From DASYXT01 sp035934555 (GTDB taxonomy: Bacteria > Verrucomicrobiota > Verrucomicrobiia > Limisphaerales > UBA8199): a stretch of 64,000 nucleotides of DNA. This document shows, piece by piece, positions 8,342 through 18,078 of this stretch (within the stretch, counting starts at the first letter, position 1; each line of letters begins with the position of its first letter). Position numbers and translations under genes: made by a program. Under the pieces are notes generated by a model, which was given only the letters and a program-made list of their open reading frames with translations, searched no databases and had not been told where the DNA came from. The DNA lies in contig DASYXT010000002.1 in assembly GCA_035934555.1 (NCBI GenBank), positions 62,001-126,000 of the forward strand, in the 5' to 3' direction.

Positions 8342-11300
8342 ATGAGGTTTACTGCGGCACGCGCGGTCGGCTTTCTCAGTTTGCTCTTCGCGACGGCCTG
8401 GTTGCCGGTGCCCCACGCCCGCGCCGAGGCCATGCTCGAGATTTTCCAATTAAGCTGGCACGACCTGGCGCAGAAAATGCCCGAGATTGCCGAAGCCGGC
8501 TACACCAGCTTATGGCTGCCTCCTCCGTGCAAGGCTGGCAGCGTTTATTCGGTCGGGTACGATCTGTTCGACCCATTTGACCTCGGCGATAAAAATCAAC
8601 GCGGGACAATCGCAACGCGTTGGGGGACCAAGGCTGATTTACTCGAATTGATGCAAGTGGCGCACCGGTTCGGGATTCGGGTCTATTTCGATAATATCAT
8701 GAATCACCGCGGCTTTGACGTGCCCGGTTACGACGCGAATACCCCGACCAATCTCTATCCCGGTCTATTGCCGCAGGATTTCCACGTGCAGACCGTCTCG
8801 GGCGGGTTTTACCGCAATTGGCCCAATGTGCAGGACTGGAACAACCAATGGGACGTGCAGTATGAATCGCTGAGCGGCCTGCTGGATTTGGCAAACGAGC
8901 CGGGCCCGGTTAACGGTAATTACGGCCCCGCACTCGGCGGCACAATCAGCAAACCGGTTTTCGTGCGGCATCCGCAGAACCCGGAGTATTACCTCGATCC
9001 GAACGGCCCGGCGCTGGGTGGTCCGTGGCACCCTTTCTATACCACCACCGGCACGCCGGTCGCCGACGATGTTAATTCCTACCTCATCCGCTCCGCCATG
9101 TGGATTCTCAACACCACGAAGTGCGACGGCTTTCGCTTGGACGCCGTCAAACACGTGCCGTCCGATTTTTTTGGCGCGGTCTCCTCCAGCCCGCAAACCG
9201 ACGACCCCGGCTTCAGCGGTTACACCGGCGGCATTCAGGCCATGTACGATTATGTCCATGGCTATGGCAGCAACGTGCTGGGCAACGGCTACCTCGAGAC
9301 GGATGGCAACCGTAACAGCGTTTTCGATACCGAAGTGCCGCGCAACGATGCGATGCTCTTTGGAGAGCACCTCGGCCCGCCACCCACTTACCAGGAATAT
9401 CTGAACAAAGGCATGCGGTTGCTGAACACGCCTCTGCGCAGCCAACTCGACGCCGCGCTGGGTGGCAGCGCCGGGCTCTGGGGCATGGACCAGCGGGATT
9501 ACATCCCCGCCAATGGCGCGTTCAGCGCCGCGATGGGCGTGCAGTTGGCGCAGGATCAGGACCAGGCGCTTTGTTGTGTCAATCACCGCGAGATGCACAA
9601 CGCGTATTATTTCATGCACGAGGGGCTGCCGATGGTCTATTCCGATAATTACAATTGGGCCGGGCCGCCCAGCGATCCTTCCACCTTTCCCATTGTGCCA
9701 TACGCAAATTACCTGGGCGAATTCGGCGACAACACCATGCCGGAGACTTGCTACTTGCACCATCAACTCGCCCGCGGCGGCACGCGGCCACGCTGGAGCG
9801 ACCAGAACATCGTCGCCTTCGAACGCTATGATTACCGGGACGTGAACCCTGCGACGGCTTACACCAATGCCGATGCGACGGTGGTGCTGTTTGCGATGAA
9901 CGACAATTACGGCTTTCCCGGCGATGTGCTGTTCGATGATGGCGTCAGCCGCGCCCCGGACGGTTATTATTCCTGCAACAACGGAAGTCCGTCCCGCGGG
10001 TGTGGGTTGGGTGTGGGGTTCCCGCCCGGCTCGGTGCTGGCGCAACTGGCCACCACGTCGCCGGGGGGCGGCGATAACCGCGCGTGCGCGAAACTTTTGG
10101 TTCATGGCGCGACCACCAACCTGGCACAAGCCCAGGCGACTGCGAATGACCCGAACCCGGTGAATCGGTTGATTTACGTGAACACGACGCCACCACCCGG
10201 CGGCGGCGCCATTGAGTTCCTCGTCCCCAGCGGTGGATGGGTGATGTATGGCTATCAATGGCCCGAGCCCAGCCGCGCCAACGTGCTCACCAGCGCCATC
10301 ACCTTCCGCCAGGCAGGGCAAGCCGTGCCGTCGGTAACCGTTTACCGCCACGACGGTACCAATGGCGACCCTAACTTCAGCCCGATTTATCCGTTCAAAA
10401 TGCGTGGCAGCGTCGATGCCACTGGGGCGATCGTCCTTGCCCCGGGAGAAGGCAACATCCCCACAATGACCAACACCTATGCCATCCAGATCCCCGTATT
10501 GACCAATGGCTCTTTCGATATCAATGTGCGCGCGGATGCCTCCGCCGCGAATATTCTCGTCAAAATGGATGGTGGTTTGGACCTCAACAGCCAGATGGGG
10601 CTCGGGCCGCTCTCGGGCCCGGACTTGCGCGATAACAGGCCCGGATACGCGACCGATGTTTTCCTCGGCTACGAACAGGCGCTCGAGCAATTCCGACTTG
10701 GCCCGGAAAAATTCGCCGCGCGGATCATCTCCCGCAACAACCTCGTCTCGCTTGGCGCCGAGACCTACTACTACACCGTCGGTGGCGCGGACACGGCGGT
10801 CAACGGCGCGGGGACCGGCAACGGCCTCAACACCGACACCGCCAACTGGGTTTATCACGACCCTGCCGCGCCGGTGACGGTGCTTACGAACGCGGCGCTG
10901 CCTGTCGCTCCGCCCACACAAATGGTGCCGACCAACCCGGCGGCTAATGCTTCAGTGGACTTGTGGGTGAAGGTGGGCAATTACTTCCAGACCAACCACT
11001 GCTTTATCTATTTTACGACTGATGGCAGCAATCCCGAGGGTGCCTTCGGGGTCGGCAAGGGCACCACCCAGGTTGTCCCAGCCGTCTGGGTGAACCACGA
11101 CGCCGCCGATCCATCCGTCGATTGGTTTCGCGGAACCATCCTCGGCTCCAACCAACTCCACGGCGTTCAGGTTCGCTACAAAATCGCGGTGTACCAGGAT
11201 ACCATCCCGGCCATTTCCGATGCTGATCCCTCCAAGCTTTATGGCCTGACGCAATTCTGTGTCACCAATTTTGATCCGACCTCGACCACCGTGTGGCTGC

Positions 11301-12457
11301 ACAATGATCTGAACCCGGGCAGCACCACCGTCGGTCTGGCCACTGGGTTCCACATCGTGCGCGCTCGCGCTTTCCTGCCGCGCTCGGGCAAATCCGGCGT
11401 CTTCAACACATTCTTACAAACCTTTTATTACGATGCCGGTCCGCCTGGCGGTGTGATTGCCTTCCCGCCCAGTGACGGCACCGTCCTGACTGACTCGACG
11501 TATCAGATTGTGGTGCGTGCCGACGAAAACGTCACGGGCGTCGAGTTCAACATTCTCGATTCGGATCCGGGCAACGACGACGGGGTGACCGGGCAGCACA
11601 ACGGCAACGGGCTGACGAATGGCGTGCCGGTCTATGCTGCCGCAACGGCAGTCACGCCCGACCCAACGCTCAGCCAACAATACCCGGGGCTGCCACAGGA
11701 GTTCCGCTTTGATTATGTCTCCGTGCCGACGAACGGGCCGGCGACGCTCACCGTTCGCCTGAAGACGCTCGCCAGCGCTGCTTATCCCAACCGCGCCGCC
11801 ACGCTCACGCGCAGCGTGTTCACCATGGCACCGCCGAATGTTCTGTATCTCTCGAATCCGGCCGCCGAAGGGATGGCGCTATTACTCGGCTCGAATTCCA
11901 CCTACCTGATCCAGGGTTGCTTCACCCCAACCTTAACTACCAACAACACCAGCCTGTTCAGCCTTTCGATTAACGGCGTCGCACAGCCCGCCTCGTCGTT
12001 GTTCTTGCGCCCGCCTGGCGCTGTGGCCGGCTGTCCCGGCTTGCGCTCTATCCTCTATAGCTGCAATCAGACCAATTTCATCCAGGGCAGCAACACGGTG
12101 CAACTATCGTTCACCAACGGCATCCAACTCACAACAACTCGCCACATTTTCGTCGCCGTTTTGTATTCGCCGGTCGATTCGGACGGCGATGGCATGCCCG
12201 ATTGGCAGGAAATCATCGCCGGAACCAACCCGTATGATTCCAACTCTGTGCTCCGCATCACGGGCTTGGCCAATGAGAGCCAGTTGAGTTGGCGCAGTGT
12301 TTCGAATATTAGTTACCAGGTTGTGGCTACGACCAACCTGCTTTTCCCGATGTCGGTGATCAGCCCGGTCATTCGCGCCAGCGAGCCGATTACCTTCTGG
12401 ACGGATCCGGCTCCGGATGCGGTGAAAAGGTTTTACCGCATACAAGTCGTCCCATAA
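8342..12457 (+). CDS. secreted GH13 alpha-amylase-like protein with C-terminal TSP3 and F-Y-R domain
   Basis: From the ATG at 8342 the protein has 1371 residues and a clear signal peptide (hydrophobic AVGFLSLLFATAWL, then HARA). An ATG at 8327 would add five residues. The barrel shows GH13 region I (FDNIMNHRG), region II (GFRLDAVKH, nucleophile D267) and region III (FGEHLG, acid/base E342). Region IV is unusual: the best match is AQDQDQ at about 403-408, keeping an Asp but replacing the NH of NHD. GLPMVYSDN follows as expected. After about residue 620 come beta-rich regions, a calcium-binding DSDGDGMPDWQE thrombospondin type 3 unit and the C-terminal domain ending FYRIQVVP. It probably acts on alpha-glucans outside the cell. 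It converges on the cyclase operon. Confidence 0.8.
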   Translation: MRFTAARAVGFLSLLFATAWLPVPHARAEAMLEIFQLSWHDLAQKMPEIAEAGYTSLWLPPPCKAGSVYSVGYDLFDPFDLGDKNQRGTIATRWGTKADLLELMQVAHRFGIRVYFDNIMNHRGFDVPGYDANTPTNLYPGLLPQDFHVQTVSGGFYRNWPNVQDWNNQWDVQYESLSGLLDLANEPGPVNGNYGPALGGTISKPVFVRHPQNPEYYLDPNGPALGGPWHPFYTTTGTPVADDVNSYLIRSAMWILNTTKCDGFRLDAVKHVPSDFFGAVSSSPQTDDPGFSGYTGGIQAMYDYVHGYGSNVLGNGYLETDGNRNSVFDTEVPRNDAMLFGEHLGPPPTYQEYLNKGMRLLNTPLRSQLDAALGGSAGLWGMDQRDYIPANGAFSAAMGVQLAQDQDQALCCVNHREMHNAYYFMHEGLPMVYSDNYNWAGPPSDPSTFPIVPYANYLGEFGDNTMPETCYLHHQLARGGTRPRWSDQNIVAFERYDYRDVNPATAYTNADATVVLFAMNDNYGFPGDVLFDDGVSRAPDGYYSCNNGSPSRGCGLGVGFPPGSVLAQLATTSPGGGDNRACAKLLVHGATTNLAQAQATANDPNPVNRLIYVNTTPPPGGGAIEFLVPSGGWVMYGYQWPEPSRANVLTSAITFRQAGQAVPSVTVYRHDGTNGDPNFSPIYPFKMRGSVDATGAIVLAPGEGNIPTMTNTYAIQIPVLTNGSFDINVRADASAANILVKMDGGLDLNSQMGLGPLSGPDLRDNRPGYATDVFLGYEQALEQFRLGPEKFAARIISRNNLVSLGAETYYYTVGGADTAVNGAGTGNGLNTDTANWVYHDPAAPVTVLTNAALPVAPPTQMVPTNPAANASVDLWVKVGNYFQTNHCFIYFTTDGSNPEGAFGVGKGTTQVVPAVWVNHDAADPSVDWFRGTILGSNQLHGVQVRYKIAVYQDTIPAISDADPSKLYGLTQFCVTNFDPTSTTVWLHNDLNPGSTTVGLATGFHIVRARAFLPRSGKSGVFNTFLQTFYYDAGPPGGVIAFPPSDGTVLTDSTYQIVVRADENVTGVEFNILDSDPGNDDGVTGQHNGNGLTNGVPVYAAATAVTPDPTLSQQYPGLPQEFRFDYVSVPTNGPATLTVRLKTLASAAYPNRAATLTRSVFTMAPPNVLYLSNPAAEGMALLLGSNSTYLIQGCFTPTLTTNNTSLFSLSINGVAQPASSLFLRPPGAVAGCPGLRSILYSCNQTNFIQGSNTVQLSFTNGIQLTTTRHIFVAVLYSPVDSDGDGMPDWQEIIAGTNPYDSNSVLRITGLANESQLSWRSVSNISYQVVATTNLLFPMSVISPVIRASEPITFWTDPAPDAVKRFYRIQVVP

Positions 12458-12573
12458 AACGGTGCACGACAGTGTGACTCTACGCTGCACGACCCCCGCA
12501 ATATGGAACGTGGTTTGCACGGTCGGCGCCGGCCTGCACTTGCCACTGCCATAAGGCTAAGCAGCGGCAGGAC

Positions 12574-13635
12574 TCATTTCAGCAAAACTGCCTCTATCGG
12601 TTCACGCCCCTTGAGCTGGACCTTTTGCTGCTGCCGGGCTTCAAAACGATGTCTTACCCGTTCAAACGTCCCGGCTGAGACGAGAATTCCGTCGGGCTCA
12701 GCCGCCTGGCCCAACCCGCACACCACGTTGACGCTGTCCCCCCAGAGGTCATAGGCGAAGCGCTGCCGGCCAATAACGCCTGCGACGACCGGCCCGGTGT
12801 GAATGCCGACGCGCAGCCGCACCTGGGTTTCGTATTGGCGATTGAACTCAGCCACCGTCCCGCGCATTTCCAGGCCCAATTGCACCATCGCTTCCGCGTG
12901 GTCCAGACGTTGCACACTGAGCCCCGCCGCCGCCAGGTAAGCATCACCCATCGTTTTAATCTTTTCGACCTGGTGCCGTTCGACTAACCCGTCGAAGCTG
13001 GAGAAAATCTCATTTAACAGCCGTACCATCTCGTCAGGCGCGATGTGCGAAGCCAGCGCGGTGAATCCCGCCACATCCGCGACCAGCAACGTGACCTCCT
13101 CATGCTGGTCGGCGATGTTTTCTTCGCCCTGCTTCATGCGCTCGGCGATCGGCCGCGGCAGCGCGTTGAACAGCAGCCGCTCGGACCGCTCTCGTTCCGC
13201 TTGCAATTGGTCAAAGAGGCCCTTGGCATAAACGGCGTTGGCCACGCGCAAGACCAAATCCTGGATATCCACGGGCTTATTGAGAAAATCGTTGGCACCG
13301 GCCTGGATTCCCTGCAGCCGCTCCTTGCGCTCCGACAGCGCCGTGACCATCAGCACCGGAACGTGGCCTTTAGCAGGGTCGCTCTTGATTTGCCGGCAGA
13401 CCTGGAATCCGTCCATGCCTGGCATCATCAGGTCCAGCAACACAGCATCCGGGAGCTGCCGTTCGACGCAATGCAGCGCCTCCAAGCCGTTGGTAGCTTC
13501 CTCGACCTCGTAGCCCTGCGCTTCGAGCGGATCGCGCAACAACAGGCGGTTGGGTTCTTCGTCATCGACTACCAGCACGCGGCCCCGGCAGGGCTTGGCG
13601 GTGGCAGTTTCGTTCGGCATGAGTTCAGTTTGCAT
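12574..13635 (-). CDS. response regulator with class III adenylate/guanylate cyclase output, catalytic Arg missing
   Basis: A 353-residue protein with a receiver domain (about 18-135: VVDDEE, phosphoacceptor Asp in LLDLMMPGMDG, Lys in NKPVD), a short coiled linker, and a class III cyclase domain (about 175-350). Both metal-binding Asp are present (VADVAGFT and KTMGDAY), as is WGDSVN. The position that normally holds the transition-state Arg (VNxxxR) is Gly307 in VNVVCGLGQAAE. It could make cyclic nucleotide on phosphorylation, but this substitution makes activity doubtful. It is the last gene of a three-gene operon, five bases after the receiver gene, so the kinase upstream is its likely partner. 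Confidence 0.85.
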   Translation of the reverse strand: MQTELMPNETATAKPCRGRVLVVDDEEPNRLLLRDPLEAQGYEVEEATNGLEALHCVERQLPDAVLLDLMMPGMDGFQVCRQIKSDPAKGHVPVLMVTALSERKERLQGIQAGANDFLNKPVDIQDLVLRVANAVYAKGLFDQLQAERERSERLLFNALPRPIAERMKQGEENIADQHEEVTLLVADVAGFTALASHIAPDEMVRLLNEIFSSFDGLVERHQVEKIKTMGDAYLAAAGLSVQRLDHAEAMVQLGLEMRGTVAEFNRQYETQVRLRVGIHTGPVVAGVIGRQRFAYDLWGDSVNVVCGLGQAAEPDGILVSAGTFERVRHRFEARQQQKVQLKGREPIEAVLLK

Positions 13636-13640
13636 AGGAT

Positions 13641-14036
13641 TTATCCGAGAGGGTTTTGTTCCGGCGCGCGCTTTGCAAGCAGGGCCGCAATTGTCTGAGG
13701 AAAAGTGCGCGTATCGATGGGCTTGGTCAGGTACCCGTCGCAGCCGGCTTCCAAGGCAAGGGCGTCATCGCCGCGCATCGCGTGCGCGGTCAAGGCCACC
13801 ACTGGGATTTCCCGGGTGCGCGCATCGCTCTTGAGCATCCGCGTCGCGGTCAACCCATCCATGCCCGGCAAACTCAAATCCATTAAGATCAGGTCGGGCT
13901 GCGTCGTGCTGGCCAACCGCACACCTTCCTCGGCGCTTTGCGCCGAACACACAGTCAACCCATTGGCCTCAAGAAGATCCCTGACCAAATCCAGGTTCAA
14001 CGCATTGTCTTCAATTACGAGTATTCGATGACTCAT
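13641..14036 (-). CDS. single-domain response regulator (CheY/DivK-like)
   Basis: A 131-residue protein made only of a receiver domain: the acidic pair in VIEDN, the phosphoacceptor Asp in LILMDLSLPGMDG, Thr in ALTAHA and Lys in TKPID. The wording of these motifs is typical of DivK-like and phosphorelay receivers. Its start codon overlaps the stop of the hybrid kinase gene (ATGA at 14033-14036), so translation is probably coupled. It may carry phosphoryl groups between the kinase and the cyclase regulator, or act as a competing sink. Confidence 0.9.
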   Translation of the reverse strand: MSHRILVIEDNALNLDLVRDLLEANGLTVCSAQSAEEGVRLASTTQPDLILMDLSLPGMDGLTATRMLKSDARTREIPVVALTAHAMRGDDALALEAGCDGYLTKPIDTRTFPQTIAALLAKRAPEQNPLG

Positions 14037-17000
14037 ACCGGCGCTCCTATCAGCTCGGCCGGGCCGTCTTCCAGACGGTCCAGTTCGGCCAACAGCCCTT
14101 GGCGGTCGGTCTTGGCGGTGATCGAGTGCACCTGCGCAGCCAATCCCTGCCGTTGCTGCTCGTCCAGGGAGGCGCCGGTGTGCACCAACACCGGGATACT
14201 ACGCGTGCCGGGATGCCCTCGCAGTTGTTCGACCACTTGCGTGCCGTTGAATTCAGGCATGTTCAGATCGAGAATGATCGCTTCCGGCAGGTATCGCTGC
14301 GCCAGCTCAAGCCCGGTCCTCCCATCGGCCGCCTGCAACACCTGGAACCCGCGATACAAAAGGGTCTTGGTCAGCAATTCCAGTAACGCCTGCTCGTCAT
14401 CGACGATCAGCACCGATTTGACTTCCTTGCCCCCGGTCCGGCCGTTAGCCCGGATCGCATCGCTCAGTCTGTTTCGGCCAGGTCCAGGCTCGCAGGCGCC
14501 CGCTGTCAGCAACCGAAACCGCATTTGCCCGCCAGCCTCCGGCCCAGCCAGGATGACCGGCACCGACCCGGGCGCATGGCTCCGCCAGGCCTGCACTTGT
14601 TCGGAAGCCAACCCGGACAAAAGCCGTTCGCACACTAAAATCGCGTAAGGCCGCTGCCGCTTCATCGCGCTGACCATCCCCACCGCGTCAGGCACCAGCG
14701 TCAGGTCATAACCCGCCGCGGTCAGGTACGTGCCAATCCGGCCTTCAGCTTGTGAGTCCCGGCAGACCACCAGCACCAATGGGCGCCGCAAGCTTTCAGG
14801 CAGGTCCGGCACAGGTTTGGGCTGACCTTGCCCCAGGGGCGCCAAGGGCAACCAAAACGTGAACTGGCTGCCTTTGCCTTCCACACCCTCGCTTTGAACC
14901 CAAATGCGCCCGCCATGCATCGCCACCAACCGCCGCGTCAGCGCCAAACCCAGCCCCGTCCCCTGCTGCTGCCGCGCATAAGACGAGTCCACTTGCTCAA
15001 ATTCGGCGAAAATCCGTTCCTGATCGCGCGGGTGAATCCCAATGCCCGTATCGCTCACCTCGACCCATAGGCATTGCCCGGCTTGACCATCGGCTGCTTG
15101 AGCGGCGTCGCGCGGCAGCTCCTGGACCCGTGCCGTGACCGTGACGCGGCCTTTGTCCGGGGTGAACTTGATCGCGTTGCTGAGCAGGTTGTAGAGGATT
15201 TGTTTGAACTTCGCCTCGTCGGCAACCAACGGCGGCAAATCCGGCGCAACCTCGGCTAAAAGTTCGATTCCTTTTTTAGCCGCAAGGGTTTTGACGATGA
15301 CCTGCACGTTTTGCAATGCTTCGGCGGGATCAAAGGCGCTGCGCGCCAGTTCCATACGCCCCGCCTCAACCTTCGATAAATCAAGGATGTCGTTGATTAA
15401 TTGGAGCAGGTGCCGGCCGCTGGCGAGGATGTGATTGGCGTACTTCACCTGCCGTGGATTGAGGTCGCCGAACGTCATGTCCACCAGGATTTCTGAAAAG
15501 CCGATGATGGCATTGAGGGGGGTGCGTAATTCATGGCTCATATTGGCCAAAAACCCGCTCTTGGCGCGGTTGGCCGCCTCGGCGGCGTCCTTGGCCGCCT
15601 GCAGCGCGTCTTCGGCGGCTTTGCGCTGGGTGATGTCTGAGAGCAAACCGTCGGCGCACAGCAGCCCTTCGTGAAAGCGCGGCGCCGGCGCGCGGTTGTG
15701 CACCCAAATCCACTGCCCATCGTTCCGCCGGAAGCGGTACTCGAGATTCAGCGGCTCGGCGTGACTGAACAGCCGTTGATAGCCGGTTTCAACGGCGGCC
15801 TGGTCGTTGGGATGGACCCGGTTCAGCCAAAAGCAATCCCGGTCGCGCCTTAGCACCGCGCTGCTGTAGCCCAACACCAATTGAACGTTGTCACTGATGT
15901 AATGCAGTTGGCGCTGCTCATCGGCCGTCCACACCACGTCCGGAATGTTGGCCACCAGCGAGCGGTACTTCCGCTCACTGGCCCGCAAGGCTTCCTCGGA
16001 TTGCTTGCGTTGGGTGATATCCTGAATGACCGCCTGGAATTCGTCGGCTTGCTCGCCGAATAACCTGCGCACTGTGTATTGGTGCCATAGGAATTCGCCG
16101 TTGAGCGCCCGCACCCGGTGGTCAAATGATACCAACGGCCGGTCTTCCGGCAGCTCCTTGAAGAAACTCAGCGGCACGTCGGTACTGTCAGGAGTGCAGA
16201 ACGCCTGCAAAAAGTCGGTTCCCAGCAACTCCTCACGCGTCCGCCCGTAGAAGCGGCAGAAGGCGCCGTTGACGAACGTCAGCGCGCCGGCCGTGTTGAA
16301 CCGGCAAATCAGGTCGGTTTGATCCTCGACCACCGCCCGCAGGCGCTTCTCGCTGTCCGCCAGCGCATGCTGGGCCTTCCGCCGTTCCGCCGCCGCCGCC
16401 GCCAGCAGCATATTGGTCACCGCAATGATCCCGATGTAGCTCCCGATCAACATCAGGCTGTCGGTCTCCTTGGCGGCCACAAACGGACCCCGGCCTCGCA
16501 GCAGAGAATAAATCGACAGCGCCGTCACCAATAACGTTCCCGTCGTCGCCCCGCGTTGGCCAAAACGCAGCGCCCCCCACACCAGGAACGGGAACGGCAG
16601 ATACGCCAGCGGGTAATTTTGTAATCCATAAACAAACCAGGAATCAAAGGAAATGAGCGTCCCGATCACCAGGCCGGTGCCACAAACGGCCGCTTCGATC
16701 ACCGCCCGCGGTTGCCAACGAATCGGCTTCCACGTCGCCCATGTCACCAGCAACGGCGCCACCACCAACCCGCCAAGGGAGTTCGGCACCCACCATTCCA
16801 AGGTCTTCGGGAACAGTTCCTCCCAGCTCACCGCTCCCGCATACATCAGGCTCACCACGTTGAACAACGCGTTGACCGTTGTCCCCAGAAAGCACGCCAG
16901 CCCGATATACCCGGTCACGTCTCGCGTCCGTTCCATCGCATTATCGAAGCCCATCAACCGCCGCAATAAAAACGCGCAGACCAGCGCGCCCACCGTATTG

Positions 17001-17335
17001 CCAATCGCTGTCCCCAAAGTAAAGAAACCCAGCGGAACACCATCGATTAACGAGAACAGCAGGGCGCCCACCGCAACACCCGGCCAGAACCGATACCCAA
17101 ATAGTAGAATCGCTGCCAGCGCAATGCCCGATGGCGGCCACACCAACGCGATGCTTCCCGACAGGAACGCCGCCTGCTTGCCCAGCAAACCGCCCAGAAA
17201 ATAAATGGCCGTCAGCATCACCACTCGGGTGAAGGTCGTCAGGCGCGTTTGGGGTGTGAATCTCACGCTTGGGTGGCTTGGCCAGGTTTCGGCCCGGACC
17301 CGACAAAGGCCCGTGCCCGGCCTTGCTGCAATCAT
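14033..17335 (-). CDS. MASE1-PAS-PAS hybrid sensor histidine kinase
   Basis: From the ATG at 17335 the protein has 1100 residues; a GTG at 17470 would add 45. The order is a MASE1 multi-spanning membrane sensor (about 25-310, opening with LTAIYFLGGLLGKQAAF and VWPPSGIALA), two PAS domains (about 335-575, each ending in DITQRK), a HisKA domain with His601 in MSHELRTPLNAI, and a HATPase domain with N-box LLSNAIKF, DTGIGI and GTGLGL. Then comes a degenerate receiver (about 845-955) in which the acceptor position reads ILVCERL without Asp, and finally an intact receiver (IVDDE, LDLNMPEFNG). A GGAT stretch shortly before 17335 fits that start. The input signal is unknown; PAS and MASE1 allow membrane or small-ligand sensing. 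Confidence 0.9.
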   Translation of the reverse strand: MIAARPGTGLCRVRAETWPSHPSVRFTPQTRLTTFTRVVMLTAIYFLGGLLGKQAAFLSGSIALVWPPSGIALAAILLFGYRFWPGVAVGALLFSLIDGVPLGFFTLGTAIGNTVGALVCAFLLRRLMGFDNAMERTRDVTGYIGLACFLGTTVNALFNVVSLMYAGAVSWEELFPKTLEWWVPNSLGGLVVAPLLVTWATWKPIRWQPRAVIEAAVCGTGLVIGTLISFDSWFVYGLQNYPLAYLPFPFLVWGALRFGQRGATTGTLLVTALSIYSLLRGRGPFVAAKETDSLMLIGSYIGIIAVTNMLLAAAAAERRKAQHALADSEKRLRAVVEDQTDLICRFNTAGALTFVNGAFCRFYGRTREELLGTDFLQAFCTPDSTDVPLSFFKELPEDRPLVSFDHRVRALNGEFLWHQYTVRRLFGEQADEFQAVIQDITQRKQSEEALRASERKYRSLVANIPDVVWTADEQRQLHYISDNVQLVLGYSSAVLRRDRDCFWLNRVHPNDQAAVETGYQRLFSHAEPLNLEYRFRRNDGQWIWVHNRAPAPRFHEGLLCADGLLSDITQRKAAEDALQAAKDAAEAANRAKSGFLANMSHELRTPLNAIIGFSEILVDMTFGDLNPRQVKYANHILASGRHLLQLINDILDLSKVEAGRMELARSAFDPAEALQNVQVIVKTLAAKKGIELLAEVAPDLPPLVADEAKFKQILYNLLSNAIKFTPDKGRVTVTARVQELPRDAAQAADGQAGQCLWVEVSDTGIGIHPRDQERIFAEFEQVDSSYARQQQGTGLGLALTRRLVAMHGGRIWVQSEGVEGKGSQFTFWLPLAPLGQGQPKPVPDLPESLRRPLVLVVCRDSQAEGRIGTYLTAAGYDLTLVPDAVGMVSAMKRQRPYAILVCERLLSGLASEQVQAWRSHAPGSVPVILAGPEAGGQMRFRLLTAGACEPGPGRNRLSDAIRANGRTGGKEVKSVLIVDDEQALLELLTKTLLYRGFQVLQAADGRTGLELAQRYLPEAIILDLNMPEFNGTQVVEQLRGHPGTRSIPVLVHTGASLDEQQRQGLAAQVHSITAKTDRQGLLAELDRLEDGPAELIGAPV

Positions 17336-17566
17336 TGTGCCATCCGGCTTACGGTGAACCGAGCGGCCAATCCGCTTAGGAAACAGCCTGAACTTGCCTC
17401 TCCCGCAATCAATCCCCCCTAATGGTCGTTGTCTCAGGAATGGACAGCATCGGGCAGGTTGTAAAATCACCGTTCTGATGCGCGCATAACCTCAATACCC
17501 GCTTGCTCTGCATTTTTCCGCTGCCCCTGCTTCACCCGCACGGAGTTTCACGTCCAGCGCGTGAGC

Positions 17567-17837
17567 CTAGCATCGCACGCATGAACCGCGCCGCGAAAAG
17601 TGAAAAAGCTTGTGATGAAATTCGGGTGACATAGCGCCGACCTCGTCGATCTCTTCCTGCGTGTAGGGCGGGCAGTCGTAATAAAAGAGGCGGAAGAGTT
17701 CCTCGTCTGAGCCGAGCGCGAGCAGCGCGTTTGTACATCACGTCAGCGGTGACGCCGTGCGGAAGCTGGCCCTTGAGGGCGATTTCCAGGCTGCGGCGGA
17801 ACCACTCCCCATCCACCAGAATGGCGGTTTTTTTCAT
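17567..17837 (-). pseudogene. NYN-domain nuclease-like gene, frameshifted and truncated
   Basis: Translation from the ATG at 17837 gives MKKTAILVDGEWFRRSLEIA, the opening of NYN (PIN-like) proteins with its acidic VDGEWF motif. It is preceded by a good Shine-Dalgarno (AAGGAA, 8 bases upstream). After MYK the frame goes to arginine-rich nonsense. Reading one base less in the AAA run at 17730-17732 restores ALLALGSDEELFRLFYYDCP and more, including the family's FRLFYYD..PY block, to a stop at 17567-17569. So one inserted base broke the gene. Even the repaired frame is only about 90 residues, about half the length of such proteins, so the 3' part is also lost. The family resembles RNA-cleaving PIN domains. 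Confidence 0.75.
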
Positions 17838-17858
17838 AAACGGGGTTCCTTCGAGCTG

Positions 17859-17897
17859 AAAAACAAAGTCCCTCCGTGACTTGCGCCACGGAGGGAC
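17859..17897 (-). terminator. strong Rho-independent terminator
   Basis: Perfect 11-base arms GTCCCTCCGTG (17868-17878) and CACGGAGGGAC (17887-17897) enclose 8 bases. Read on the minus strand the stem is followed by TTTGTTTTT. It lies downstream of rpmB and just upstream of the NYN remnant, so it should end the rpmB transcript before that gene. The stretch between it and rpmB (17898-18078) holds nothing I recognise. Confidence 0.8.
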
Positions 17898-18078
17898 AGA
17901 TTGTTGCCCGCCTACGGGCGTGACGGTCTTGTATTAGCTAACGTAGCGAATTTCGGGCCAAGGTCAATACTTCTGTGCCATCTTTGCATGCCTTTTCGCA
18001 TGTTTTCGCGACGGGTTCACCCCGCTCTCCTGGTGGCCTGCCAGAGGCGGTTCAAGCCTTCAACTCAGGTGACCTCCC

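Noticed and set aside
9540..9620. Apparent loss of the third GH13 catalytic residue, from VNHREMH.
   Set aside because: A better match to region IV by distance to GLPMVYSDN is AQDQDQ just before it, which keeps the Asp. The altered context is noted in the feature, but inactivation is not supported.
8765..10921. A 718-codon open frame antisense to the GH13 gene.
   Set aside because: It is rich in Arg, Gly, Val and His as expected from the complement of a GC-rich gene, has no motif, and the plus-strand frame has signal peptide and active-site motifs.
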